Shown here piece by piece: positions 1 through 9,255 of a stretch of DNA of 64,000 nucleotides. The position numbers and the translations under genes were made by a program. Under the pieces are notes generated by a model. The model was given only the letters and a program-made list of their open reading frames with translations, did not search any database and was not told where the DNA came from. Numbering within the stretch: the first letter of the stretch is position 1; every line of letters begins with the position of its first letter. This DNA comes from Promethearchaeota archaeon (GTDB taxonomy: Archaea > Asgardarchaeota > Lokiarchaeia > Sigyniarchaeales > SOKP01): contig JAHPZE010000004.1 of assembly GCA_019058365.1 (NCBI GenBank), positions 230,469-294,468 of the forward strand, in the 5' to 3' direction.

Positions 1-930
1 TTCAAGTGAGTTTTGTCTAAACTTCATATTTTCAACCTCATCAATGTTGTTAATAAGCCCTTGTTGTAAAAGTTTCACAAGGTTTTTTAAGCCACCTTGA
101 AAAGAAATTATTAATGTTTTTCTTTCCTTATGGCTAATTTCACTCGAATTAGCAACAAATGATATATTTTCTATCTTATTTTTTACTAATTCAAGGTCTT
201 CCTGTTTAAGGAAAGATATTTCCAATGCATTATCACTCCCATACTTCTCTTTTAATTCAGTAGGAGTTCCTTCAGCAATTATTTTTCCTTGGTCTATTAT
301 TGCAACTCGATCACTTAAAGCATCAGCCTCAACCATATCATGTGTCAATAGAATTATCGTAATATCTGTATTTTTCAAACTTCTAATAAAGTCCCATACA
401 AGACGGCGTGCTTGAGGGTCGAGACCCGCAGTAGGTTCATCAAGAAATAAAATTTCGGGTTCAAATATCAAAGCCATTACGAGATTTAAACGCCGTTGCA
501 TACCCCCTGAGAAATGTTTAGACCAGTCTTTTCTTCCTGCAATTCCAAATTCTTCCAGCAATTTTCTAGATTTCTCTTTCGCTTCTTTACGAGGCATTCC
601 ATGCATAATGGCCATAAACTCAACGTTTTCCTCTGCCCTTAAAACTTCATAAATTGTAATTTCCTGTGGACACACACCAATTTTCTTCACAATTTCATTT
701 TTTCCCGTTAGAATACTGTGCCCATTAATGTTAGCATCACCAGCAGTAGGAGTTAAAACAGTGGTCAACATTCGGACTAATGTGGTTTTTCCAGCACCAT
801 TAGGTCCAAGAATGCTAAATAATTCCCCTTTTTTAACTTTCAAGGACACTCCATCTACAGCTTTGACTTCTTTAAAACATTTTTTAAGATCTTTTATATC
901 AATTGCGATAGAATCTTTACTTACACTCAT
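1..930 (-). CDS. ABC transporter ATP-binding protein, DrrA-like (C-terminus beyond window)
   Basis: The reverse strand is open from ATG 930 to the window edge (310 codons), so the C-terminus is missing. It encodes an ABC ATPase of the DrrA/CcmA export type. Visible motifs are Walker A GPNGAGKTT (about residues 42-50), Q-loop Q89, signature FSGGMQRR (about 140), Walker B ILFLDEP (about 160) and the H-loop in LLTHDM (about 197). The region after about residue 220 is the extension typical of this subfamily. It should power export of a lipid, drug or polysaccharide with an ABC-2 permease, which would lie beyond the left edge. The substrate cannot be inferred. Confidence 0.93.
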   Translation of the reverse strand, partial: MSVSKDSIAIDIKDLKKCFKEVKAVDGVSLKVKKGELFSILGPNGAGKTTLVRMLTTVLTPTAGDANINGHSILTGKNEIVKKIGVCPQEITIYEVLRAEENVEFMAIMHGMPRKEAKEKSRKLLEEFGIAGRKDWSKHFSGGMQRRLNLVMALIFEPEILFLDEPTAGLDPQARRLVWDFIRSLKNTDITIILLTHDMVEADALSDRVAIIDQGKIIAEGTPTELKEKYGSDNALEISFLKQEDLELVKNKIENISFVANSSEISHKERKTLIISFQGGLKNLVKLLQQGLINNIDEVENMKFRQNSLE

Positions 931-1165
931 AATTTCATACACAAATTAATTTTTTGTTTTTAATGATATTATATCTACTTTTTTGGAAAAATAAAAACTA
1001 TTAAAAAGACTGGAGTCCAAATTTTGATAAATTTCATGTGAAGTTGAAAGATATAATACTTAATGAACTTATTCTCTGTGCTAACTATTAGTCAATAATC
1101 TTATAAACAACTTGTTCTATTATTCTAATTACTTAATTTCAAAAAAATTAATACCATTTACAAAG

Positions 1166-2686
1166 ATGATAAATACAATGCGAAAAGATTTAGATAAAGA
1201 TTTATCAGAGATCCTCAAAAAAGAAAGATTTCAAGGCAAAATGATAAACTACATTTCAAAGGGAGGGAAGTTCTTAGTTTTTACACTTCCGATTATACTT
1301 GTAATAATTACTATAGTCACTTTTTATATATTTCCAGTATTACCAGCAGTTACTTCATTTTTCGATCATCCAATAGAATACAAAGTGTTAGCGCTAACTT
1401 TTATTGTCGTTTTAATAATTTATTTTTTTAATTCCATTATGTTACTATTAGGAGCTACATCCACCGAAAGTTCTCTTAAATTACGATTAAAATTTGAAAG
1501 AAAAAGAGGTAGACCAATAGATAGTCTTGATGGGTTCGATTTACTCTCGAATAATGTAAAGCGAGTTACAAGTTTACTTAAAACTATTGCCCTTGTTTGC
1601 ATAGTATCATTAGTTTTATTCATAATAATGCTATTTATGAGTGAATTTAATTTAGGATTTGCAGCCGCAGGTTTTTCCTTAGTGGGTTTTGGTCTAGCAT
1701 TATTAATTCGGAGTTTAAATCTTAATATTCATGATGTTAATGGTCTTCAAGACTTTTACAAACCAACGACCCATGAAATCTTCCTAGATAACTTCTTTGC
1801 AGAGATTTTATCAAATCATTTAGACCCAGTCACCTATCTTAAATGGGACGAGTATTTAGCAGGAATAAATAAAATATTAATACCTACATTCGTACAAAAA
1901 ATTAGAGAAACCGAACCAGATGAGCTTCCTATAACTTTTGCCATTGAGAAAATCTTATTTTTGTATTATCTAAAGTTCCAAGAAGTCGTAACGGAAGAAC
2001 AATTTATACAAGAACTAAAAGAAGTCATTAACGTAGATTCGGATAGTTTTGACATTGAGGAAGGATTACTGATAGAGGGTTCCTGGTATTTCTCTACTAA
2101 TGATGTATTTAAATTATTTAATTATATCAAAAAATTTAATCCTGGATTTTTCGATATCATTGATAGATTACAATTAGAATTAGCAGATAATATTGAACGT
2201 ATTTCTAAAGATCCGATATACATGGATTCTTCCGCTCAAGAAGTTGTTTATCTAAACACTGAACTAAATATTATAATTTTCCTCTATAATAACTCTCCGG
2301 AAGCTAAAAAATATATTATTAAGATTAATGCACCTGGGTTTGAGCCAAATAAATTAAAACTTGAAGTTGAAGTTGAAGGGAGAGGCACTTTTTTAATTCC
2401 CAATAGGCAGATCCCATTGATTTCTTCTGAGGGGAAAGATATTGCGGGTGTATTATCAACAATATTAGAAAATGGAGATACTATATGGCTAACCTTAGAA
2501 CCTAGAGAAACTGGTGAACAAACTGTACAGATCTTTTTACTATCATCTGACGGAACAATAATAGAGGGAAAGACACGAGCTGTGAAAGTATCTAAGAATA
2601 TAAAAGATTACATAAAGAAGCTAAGTTCGATTGGGTCTCTACTTGGCGGTTTAGCAGTTCCATTATCAAAAATCTTACTATCATAA
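1166..2686 (+). CDS. four-TM membrane protein with C-terminal beta-rich domain, unknown function
   Basis: I do not recognise this family. From ATG 1166 it encodes 506 residues. A TTG at 1112 would add 18 residues, but that stretch has no ribosome site. There are four hydrophobic segments, at about residues 36-58, 74-96, 138-160 and 166-186. A soluble region of about 200 residues follows, then a beta-rich segment (about 390-480) that could be Ig-like, and a short hydrophobic C-terminal helix. It stands alone between the divergent ABC ATPase and the kinase. The layout suggests a membrane-anchored cytoplasmic domain. Confidence 0.75.
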   Translation: MINTMRKDLDKDLSEILKKERFQGKMINYISKGGKFLVFTLPIILVIITIVTFYIFPVLPAVTSFFDHPIEYKVLALTFIVVLIIYFFNSIMLLLGATSTESSLKLRLKFERKRGRPIDSLDGFDLLSNNVKRVTSLLKTIALVCIVSLVLFIIMLFMSEFNLGFAAAGFSLVGFGLALLIRSLNLNIHDVNGLQDFYKPTTHEIFLDNFFAEILSNHLDPVTYLKWDEYLAGINKILIPTFVQKIRETEPDELPITFAIEKILFLYYLKFQEVVTEEQFIQELKEVINVDSDSFDIEEGLLIEGSWYFSTNDVFKLFNYIKKFNPGFFDIIDRLQLELADNIERISKDPIYMDSSAQEVVYLNTELNIIIFLYNNSPEAKKYIIKINAPGFEPNKLKLEVEVEGRGTFLIPNRQIPLISSEGKDIAGVLSTILENGDTIWLTLEPRETGEQTVQIFLLSSDGTIIEGKTRAVKVSKNIKDYIKKLSSIGSLLGGLAVPLSKILLS

Positions 2687-2812
2687 AGAATAGTATAATT
2701 AGATCCTTATTCATAATCTTTTTTTATTTTTTCTTGTAGTAATTAAAAGGGTACTATTAAATTATTTTAAACTTATATGAGAATGCTTAAAAACGACATT
2801 TTAACACATAAA

Positions 2813-2822
2813 TTTAAATATT
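2813..2822 (+). promoter_or_regulatory. possible TATA box upstream of the kinase locus
   Basis: TTTAAATATT resembles an archaeal TATA element. A transcript would begin about 25 nt downstream, near 2845, just inside the degraded PAS segment. Confidence 0.35.
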
Positions 2823-2831
2823 ATAAGTTGA

Positions 2832-2986
2832 CTATTTAAGTGTTTTAAAAAGGAATTTGGATTATGTGATGCTATTCAAAGGGTGTGGAAGATAGGTAAA
2901 CCAGAAAATTTTCCCACAGCCTTTTATCAAGATGATAGCATTCTAGTTGGACTGAAAATTATGTTTACAAATTACCTTCAGGCAAA
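2832..2986 (+). pseudogene. out-of-frame PAS-domain remnant at the 5' end of the kinase
   Basis: One frame reads CDAIQRVWKIGKPENFPTAF up to about 2945. The next frame then reads WTENYVYKLPSGK straight into the kinase ORF at 2987. Together these look like one continuous PAS domain. The kinase frame carries a TAG at 2938 and the other frame has no start codon, so the domain is broken by a 1-2 nt frame change near 2945-2950 and is truncated upstream. Decay and assembly error cannot be told apart from the sequence. Confidence 0.6.
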
Positions 2987-4714
2987 GTGATTGCGATTTT
3001 TAAAGAAAAATCAGAGTATATGGAAGCAGAAGAAAATTATAAAAAAAGAATAGAATTTGAAAAAACAATCGCTACCATCTCATCTCGATTTGTTAATCCT
3101 GTTGATATAAATAAAGCTATTGATTTATTTCTTAAAGATATTGGAAGATTTAGCCAAGTAAGTCGAAGTTATGTATTTATCTTTAATGATGACTGTAGAA
3201 CAATGAGCAACACCCATGAATGGTGTGCTGAGAATGTTTTGTCACAAATTAAAGAACTCAAAGACATTCCAATGGATGCATTTCCTTGGTTAATAAATAG
3301 ACTAAAGAAAGGTGAGATTTTAAACATTGAAAATGTTGAGGATCTACCTACTGAAGCATCAGCAGAAAAAAAAGAGTTCTTAAGAGAAAATATAAAATCT
3401 TTAATTCTCTTACCGTTAAAAGTAGGAGAGGACATAGCGGGATTCATTGGATTTGATAATGTAAGAGCATCAGAGAAATGGAGTAAAGATAATTTAAACC
3501 TTCTAAATATATCTTCTGATATTATAGGAAATACTTTAAAGCGTATAAAAACAGAACAAGAATTAGAAGAACTAAATCAGGAGTTAAAAAATATTGTTGA
3601 AGAAAGAACTAGAAAACTACAAGAAAGTGAAAATGAAAAAACTGCTATCTTAGAAAGCCTTCTAGAGCATATAATCTATCAAACTATAGATAATACAATA
3701 ATATATGCTAACAAAGCTGCTGCTGATTCTGTAAATTTCACGCCAGAACAATTGATTGGACGTAAATGTTATCAAGTCTGGAATAATCGAGAAGAACCAT
3801 GCGATGGGTGCCCAATATTACTATCATTAAAAATTAATAAACCAGCAAATAATGAAATAACTACTCCAGATGGGAGAATTTGGTATGTAGCAGGTTATCC
3901 TGTCAGAGATAAAGATAACAATATCATAGGTGTCGTTGAAGCTACTCTAAATATCACCGAGAAAAAAACTGCTGAGCAAAAGTTAAAAAAATCTGAGGAG
4001 AAATATCGAAAAGCCTATTATCAAGCTAATCTCTATAGAGACATTTTTGCTCACGATATCAACAATATCCTTCAGAATATTAGTTCCTCAGTTGAACTTA
4101 GCTCTCTGTATCTCAATGATCCTGAAAAGCTCCATACAATAAAGGAGTTATTTAATATAGTAGATGAACAAGTTAACAGAGCAAAAAAGTTAATATCAAA
4201 TGTAAGAAAAATAACTGAACTCGACAAATCTGAAATAATTTTAGAAAAAATGGATGTGAATCAAGTATTGAATAATGCTATTGAATTTTTACAATCTAGT
4301 TTTCAAACAAGAAATATTAATATTCAACTCAATACTCACTCTAAAAGAAATTATGTACATGCAAATAATCTTTTATTAGATATATTTGAAAACCTTTTGA
4401 TCAACGCTGTCAGATATAATAATAAATCCAATATCGAGATAACTATTGATATTAATAAAGAACAAAAAGGAGATGAAAATTATATTAAAATGGAATTTAA
4501 AGATAATGGATTAGGTATTTCTGATCATCGTAAAAAAACTATTTTTAAAAGAGGAACGCAAAAATCACAAAAAAGTACAGGAATGGGGCTTGGATTATCT
4601 CTTGTTAAAAAAATATTAGACATTTATCATGGTGACATTAGGGTGGAGGATAAAGTCAAAGGTGACTATAAACAGGGAAGCAATTTTGTAGTTTTAATAC
4701 CGACTAATTCTTAA
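2987..4714 (+). CDS. sensor histidine kinase (GAF-PAS-DHp-HATPase), 5' end degraded
   Basis: It should autophosphorylate on histidine and pass phosphate to a receiver protein. From GTG 2987 the domains are a GAF domain (about 20-190), a coiled coil (about 195-215), a PAS domain with a Cys pair in EPCDGCPI (about 218-330), a DHp helix with the H-box FAHDINNIL (about 355), and an ATPase domain with N-box ENLLINAVRYNN, G1 box DNGLGIS and G2 box GMGLGLS. There is no membrane segment, so it should be cytosolic. ATG 3020 is an alternative start. Upstream codons continue a PAS domain that is now out of frame, so the protein may be a shortened relic. The nearest receiver gene (12.9 kb) is not adjacent. 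Confidence 0.88.
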   Translation: MIAIFKEKSEYMEAEENYKKRIEFEKTIATISSRFVNPVDINKAIDLFLKDIGRFSQVSRSYVFIFNDDCRTMSNTHEWCAENVLSQIKELKDIPMDAFPWLINRLKKGEILNIENVEDLPTEASAEKKEFLRENIKSLILLPLKVGEDIAGFIGFDNVRASEKWSKDNLNLLNISSDIIGNTLKRIKTEQELEELNQELKNIVEERTRKLQESENEKTAILESLLEHIIYQTIDNTIIYANKAAADSVNFTPEQLIGRKCYQVWNNREEPCDGCPILLSLKINKPANNEITTPDGRIWYVAGYPVRDKDNNIIGVVEATLNITEKKTAEQKLKKSEEKYRKAYYQANLYRDIFAHDINNILQNISSSVELSSLYLNDPEKLHTIKELFNIVDEQVNRAKKLISNVRKITELDKSEIILEKMDVNQVLNNAIEFLQSSFQTRNINIQLNTHSKRNYVHANNLLLDIFENLLINAVRYNNKSNIEITIDINKEQKGDENYIKMEFKDNGLGISDHRKKTIFKRGTQKSQKSTGMGLGLSLVKKILDIYHGDIRVEDKVKGDYKQGSNFVVLIPTNS

Positions 4715-4832
4715 TTTTCAAAAAAAATTATCTCCTTATTGATATTCAAAATTTATCTGTATCAATTTTATTAATACTATCCTTTAATTTATTACTATAA
4801 ACTTTAAAAGCGATATAGATAAAAATGAAATT

Positions 4833-6356
4833 ATGAAAACATATGACTTAGTAGTTATTGGAAGCGGAGTAGGATTAAGTGTTTTGAATGTCGGACTTCA
4901 ATTAGGAATGAATTGTGCTCTTGTAGAAAATACTAAAATAGGGGGCACCTGTTTAACACGAGGTTGTATCCCTTCGAAAGTATTGGTCTATCCGGCTGAT
5001 TTAATCCGAGAAACTCAGCATGCCAAAAAAGTTGGAATTAAGTTCAATGTAGAAAATATTGATTGGGATTTAATGGCAAAAAGAATGTGGTCTCAAATCG
5101 ATGAAAGTAAAATGATTGACCAAGGATTATCAACTGTGCCGAATTTGAAAGTGTATAAGGGAGTTGGAGAATTTGTTGGAGAATATGAGATGAAAGTGAA
5201 TGATACTAAGAAAAGTAAAGAGTTAGGACATTTCAAAGCTGAACGATTTGTAATTGCTTCAGGGGCGAGATCTTTTATACCACCAATTCAGGGAATAGAA
5301 GATATGAACTATATAACCAATGAAAACTTTTTTGGTGATAGATTTCCAAAAAAGCCATGGAAAAGTCTCATTATTATTGGTGGTGGAGTTATAGCAGCAG
5401 AATTTGCACATATTTTCTCTGCAATGGGTACTGAGGTGATTATTGTGGAGATGCTTCCTCGATTAACTGTAACAGAAGAACCTGAGATTAGCGAACTATT
5501 GGAGAAAAGTTTCAACAATCATATGAAAGTTTTGTTAAATGAAAAGGCAATAAAAGCATATATGAACAAAAATCAAAAAGTAATTTTAGTAAAAAATATG
5601 AAGACTGGCGTAGAAAAGGAAATAATAGCAGAGGAAATTCTTATTGCAGCAGGACGACGTTCAAATGCAGACTTATTAAAGGTAGAAAACACTGGGCTTG
5701 TAACGGATGAGAGGGGTTGGATAAAAACTAATGAATACTTAGAAACCAATAAGAATAATATTTGGTGTATAGGAGATGCAAACGGTCTTTATCAATTTAG
5801 ACATAAGGCAAATTATGAAGCAGAAATCTGCACAAATAATATATTTGGTCCAGAAGATCAAAAACGATCTGTCGATTATTCTGCAGTTCCATGGGCTATC
5901 TTTACATATCCTCAAATAGGACATGTTGGAATGACACAAGCAGAAGCTATTGAAAAAGGTTATGAGATTTATGTTGCTATGAAAAATTATTCAACCATAG
6001 CAAAAGGTTATGCAATGGGTTTTGAAAGTAATCAAGAGGATGATGGCTTTGTAAAATTAATTGTTGATAAATCTTATAAAATATTAGGAGCTCATGTAGT
6101 AGGCCCTCATGCGGCTCTTTTAGTGCAACCATTTGTATATCTAATGAATTCAGGATTTACTTGTACACTACCAGAATATAGGGACGAAAAAAGCCTACCT
6201 AAAGTAGAAAAAGCTTGTCCTGAAGCAGGATCCTTTATACCTATATATCGTTCAATGGTTATACACCCTTCTCTTAATGAAGTAACAGGGTGGGCAATTG
6301 GCAATTTGAAACCGGTTAATATTAAAATGGAACATCATGAACATCATCATACTTAA
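4833..6356 (+). CDS. dihydrolipoamide dehydrogenase-like FAD/NAD(P) disulfide oxidoreductase
   Basis: A class I pyridine nucleotide-disulfide oxidoreductase of 507 residues. It has an N-terminal FAD motif (VIGSGVGLSVLN), the redox pair in GGTCLTRGCIPSK (about residue 38), a NAD(P) motif IIIGGGVIAAEFAHIF (about 180), the second FAD motif WCIGDANG and a C-terminal dimer domain with IHPSLNEV holding the expected catalytic His. About 25 extra residues precede that His motif, and the protein ends in a His-rich tail (HHEHHHT). No 2-oxoacid dehydrogenase or lipoyl genes are adjacent, so the partner could be a free lipoyl protein, a thiol or a metal. MerA-like activity is less likely because no N-terminal HMA domain is present. 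Confidence 0.88.
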   Translation: MKTYDLVVIGSGVGLSVLNVGLQLGMNCALVENTKIGGTCLTRGCIPSKVLVYPADLIRETQHAKKVGIKFNVENIDWDLMAKRMWSQIDESKMIDQGLSTVPNLKVYKGVGEFVGEYEMKVNDTKKSKELGHFKAERFVIASGARSFIPPIQGIEDMNYITNENFFGDRFPKKPWKSLIIIGGGVIAAEFAHIFSAMGTEVIIVEMLPRLTVTEEPEISELLEKSFNNHMKVLLNEKAIKAYMNKNQKVILVKNMKTGVEKEIIAEEILIAAGRRSNADLLKVENTGLVTDERGWIKTNEYLETNKNNIWCIGDANGLYQFRHKANYEAEICTNNIFGPEDQKRSVDYSAVPWAIFTYPQIGHVGMTQAEAIEKGYEIYVAMKNYSTIAKGYAMGFESNQEDDGFVKLIVDKSYKILGAHVVGPHAALLVQPFVYLMNSGFTCTLPEYRDEKSLPKVEKACPEAGSFIPIYRSMVIHPSLNEVTGWAIGNLKPVNIKMEHHEHHHT

Positions 6357-6486
6357 AGAATTAATAGTAAGATGTTTTCTTTTTTAATTTACTCGGTTTT
6401 TTTAAGTTTTTGCTAAAACATGGCTTACTAATTTTGATTGATTTAACCATCAATTATATAGATTCTTAATCTAATATTAAGATCAG

Positions 6487-8442
6487 ATGGTATTAAAAAA
6501 CATTAATTCTAAAAGAGATAATAGAATTGGACAAATCTTTACTCCAAGTTATATTGCTGAATTTATGGTTAGAAACATAATTTCATTCATCATGAAATCA
6601 AGAAAAGACCCTTCTAATTTAAGAATCCTAGAGCCCTCTGTAGGAGAAGGGATTTTTCTGAAATATCTCTTAAAATATCACTTTTCTGATATAACTGCTT
6701 ATGAAAGGGATGATGATTTGAAAGACGTCCTTGTGAAATCTTATCCTAATATAGACGTTAAATTTGACAATTTTTTAAGCTCAAATCCAAATGAAAAATT
6801 TGATATCATAATTGGAAACCCTCCATATTTGGGGCAAAATTATAATGCTGAAATATTTCAAGAATATGTAATGAAATATCCTTTTTGTGCGAAATTTTTT
6901 GTAGGGAATATGGATTTATTTTACTTTTTCATTCATTTAGGAATAGAAAAATTAAAACCGGGTGGAATTCTTTCGTTTATCACCACTAATTATTGGATTA
7001 CAAAATCTAAGAAAACTGGTATAAAATTATTAAAACCACATGTGTTAAAAGAATGTTTTTTGCTTCAATTTATAGATTTATCTCAATTACACTTATTTGA
7101 AAGTGCTAAAGGTCAACAAAACTGTATTTTTGTATTACAAAAAAAGACTGAGCAAGAGAAAATTCAAATGAAAAATAAAAATATTGAAGTAATTCAAATT
7201 ATTAAAAATAAAGAAATCGATCAAAATTCTAAATCATTAAATGAAGTAGTTTTCAAAGATTTAAGCTCTGGAAATGTTTTAAGCAATGTTAAGAGATTCA
7301 CCTCAGCAATTACTAATAACGATTTAAGAAAAGATGAAAGTTGGAATCTCATCTACCCTAATGAAGTAAAATATGTAGTAGACAAAATTGAAAGCTATTG
7401 CAAAGTAAATAGAAAAAACTCATTTTTAAAAGATTATTTCTTAATACGAAATGGGTTAATTCTCATAAAAGATTCTATTTTCATATTATATGAAGGTAAA
7501 AATTTAAGAATTGAGAATAATGATTTCTTTATTCGTATAAATAGAGATTTTTTAAAACTCTCTAAAGTTGAGAAATCAAGATTAAAAAAAATATATAAAA
7601 GCAAATCAATTAAAGCATATGGCTATGAGGAAGATGACTATATAGGATATGTGATTTATTTTAATAAAAATGAATTTAAATCACAATCTACTCTTGAAAG
7701 AAACCAACTAATTAATTTGAAATACCCTCTTCTTTCAAAATATATTCAACAATATGAAAAAGAATTAAAAGATATTTTAATCAATGCCAAAGAAAACCCA
7801 GATGATTTTTATTTTCCTAGAAGAGGTTCTTTTATCCGCCTATTTGAAAGAAATAATATAGAAAAATTAACAGATCTTGAACCTTTATATGATAACGGGG
7901 AGAAGATCTTTTTTAAATTTATTTCAAAAGAAAATAATTTTGGATATACAAACACCTCCTACTATGCCACTTCAGATACATACTTCCTATGGCAAAAATG
8001 CCCCGATGATGAGATTGACTATCTGTTTATCCTTGCCTATCTGAATTCCAGATTAATCACTTTCATTTTTCAAGCAAAAAATATTTCTGTAAAAAGAAGT
8101 AAAACTAAGCTTGAACAAGGATTACCTATACCTCATCTAAATAATTTTATAAATAAAGAGAGTAAAGCTATTATAGAATTAATTAAAACATTTTCTTATT
8201 ACTTAATTGGAATTACTTACGGCAAATCCAACAAAAATATTGAAAATCTTATTGAAAAAATACAAACTTCAAATTACTTTACATATACCAAAAATATCAA
8301 ATTAAAAGAAAAGGTAATTAGATTATTAAAAAAACATGATAGGGATAATATAAAAATCATATTAGATCAACTATTTTTTCAACTTTTTAATTTAGATGGA
8401 AAAATAATAAATAAATTATTAAAAGAATATTATAATCTTTAA
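6487..8442 (+). CDS. N6-adenine DNA methyltransferase, Eco57I/TaqI type (orphan)
   Basis: It should transfer methyl from SAM to adenine N6. Motif I is LEPSVGEGIFLKYLL (about residue 49) and catalytic motif IV is NPPY (about 112). The C-terminal 250 residues look like a TaqI-like target-recognition domain, including TSYYATSDTYFLW and ILAYLNSRL. The length (651) suits a stand-alone Eco57I-type methylase, and no nuclease motif (PD-ExK or HNH) is apparent. Neighbours are unrelated and no restriction gene flanks it. It could be a solitary epigenetic methylase or a defence remnant. It is very Lys/Asn-rich, even for this window. Confidence 0.86.
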   Translation: MVLKNINSKRDNRIGQIFTPSYIAEFMVRNIISFIMKSRKDPSNLRILEPSVGEGIFLKYLLKYHFSDITAYERDDDLKDVLVKSYPNIDVKFDNFLSSNPNEKFDIIIGNPPYLGQNYNAEIFQEYVMKYPFCAKFFVGNMDLFYFFIHLGIEKLKPGGILSFITTNYWITKSKKTGIKLLKPHVLKECFLLQFIDLSQLHLFESAKGQQNCIFVLQKKTEQEKIQMKNKNIEVIQIIKNKEIDQNSKSLNEVVFKDLSSGNVLSNVKRFTSAITNNDLRKDESWNLIYPNEVKYVVDKIESYCKVNRKNSFLKDYFLIRNGLILIKDSIFILYEGKNLRIENNDFFIRINRDFLKLSKVEKSRLKKIYKSKSIKAYGYEEDDYIGYVIYFNKNEFKSQSTLERNQLINLKYPLLSKYIQQYEKELKDILINAKENPDDFYFPRRGSFIRLFERNNIEKLTDLEPLYDNGEKIFFKFISKENNFGYTNTSYYATSDTYFLWQKCPDDEIDYLFILAYLNSRLITFIFQAKNISVKRSKTKLEQGLPIPHLNNFINKESKAIIELIKTFSYYLIGITYGKSNKNIENLIEKIQTSNYFTYTKNIKLKEKVIRLLKKHDRDNIKIILDQLFFQLFNLDGKIINKLLKEYYNL

Positions 8443-8575
8443 TTAAACTTATTTCTCAGGCTTTACTGCTTTATTTTCCAAAATCGATAAGTTTTTATAG
8501 GTATTATAGTATATTTTAATTGTAAGAACTAAGTTGTCAATTATAAATTGACGTTTTTAAGAAATTTGGTGATAA

Positions 8576-9193
8576 ATGATTAAGGATGAATTTGATGACT
8601 TTATTGATGAAATTAAAAGATATTTTAAATTAGATTCAGATAAATTTGATGTGGATTTTTTATTTATTCCAGATTCAGAAAATAAATCAAAATTAAAACC
8701 CGATGATAAGAAAGTAAAAGGGATTAAGATATCATATCATTTTGAAACAGGTATGGAAAAACCTGAGATTCGAATTGAAGGAAATATCGATGAGAAGAAG
8801 ATTCAAGAGTATTTTGAAGGAATAGATATCTCGAAATATCCTAGCATTAAAAAGTTACTTGAATCAAGAAATATTGAAGAAATTGATGTCAGTGAGCTTT
8901 CTTTAGAATCAAGTGAATATGATAAGGATTTAAATATAATAGAACCACATACCGAAATTAATGATTACAATGAATATACTGAAATTGTTCTTGAAATTCC
9001 TGGAATAAATGAAGAGGAAATCATGATAGATATTTGCGACGAGGGAAATAAGTTAATCTTTAAAGCTGAAAATGAAAATAGAAAATATATAAAAAATGTT
9101 AATTTACCTTTAATAACTTCAACTAAAGACTATAATGTTGAAGTAAAAAATGGATTAGCTATTATTCTAATAAAGAAATCAGAGAGCTATTAA
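8576..9193 (+). CDS. Hsp20/alpha-crystallin-like protein, GvpH-like
   Basis: The C-terminal 80 residues form a beta-sandwich of the Hsp20/CS type (EIVLEIPGINEEEIMIDI, then NVEVKNGLAIILIKK). The acidic N-terminal half (about 1-110) resembles the long N-terminal region of archaeal GvpH-like Hsp20 proteins. ATG 8576 follows GGTGAT closely. It lies 62 bp before cdc48 on the same strand, suggesting a small chaperone working with, or co-expressed with, the Cdc48 unfoldase. No gas-vesicle genes are present. The canonical C-terminal IxI motif is not evident, so oligomerisation may differ from typical sHSPs. Confidence 0.75.
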   Translation: MIKDEFDDFIDEIKRYFKLDSDKFDVDFLFIPDSENKSKLKPDDKKVKGIKISYHFETGMEKPEIRIEGNIDEKKIQEYFEGIDISKYPSIKKLLESRNIEEIDVSELSLESSEYDKDLNIIEPHTEINDYNEYTEIVLEIPGINEEEIMIDICDEGNKLIFKAENENRKYIKNVNLPLITSTKDYNVEVKNGLAIILIKKSESY

Positions 9194-9255
9194 CTATTAT
9201 ATAGAAAAATATAGAATGAAAAATTAAACAAAAATGAATATAAAGGGATAAAAAA

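Noticed and set aside
728..949. Forward ORF inside the ABC ATPase gene
   Set aside because: Shadow of the reverse-strand gene, which carries all ABC motifs.
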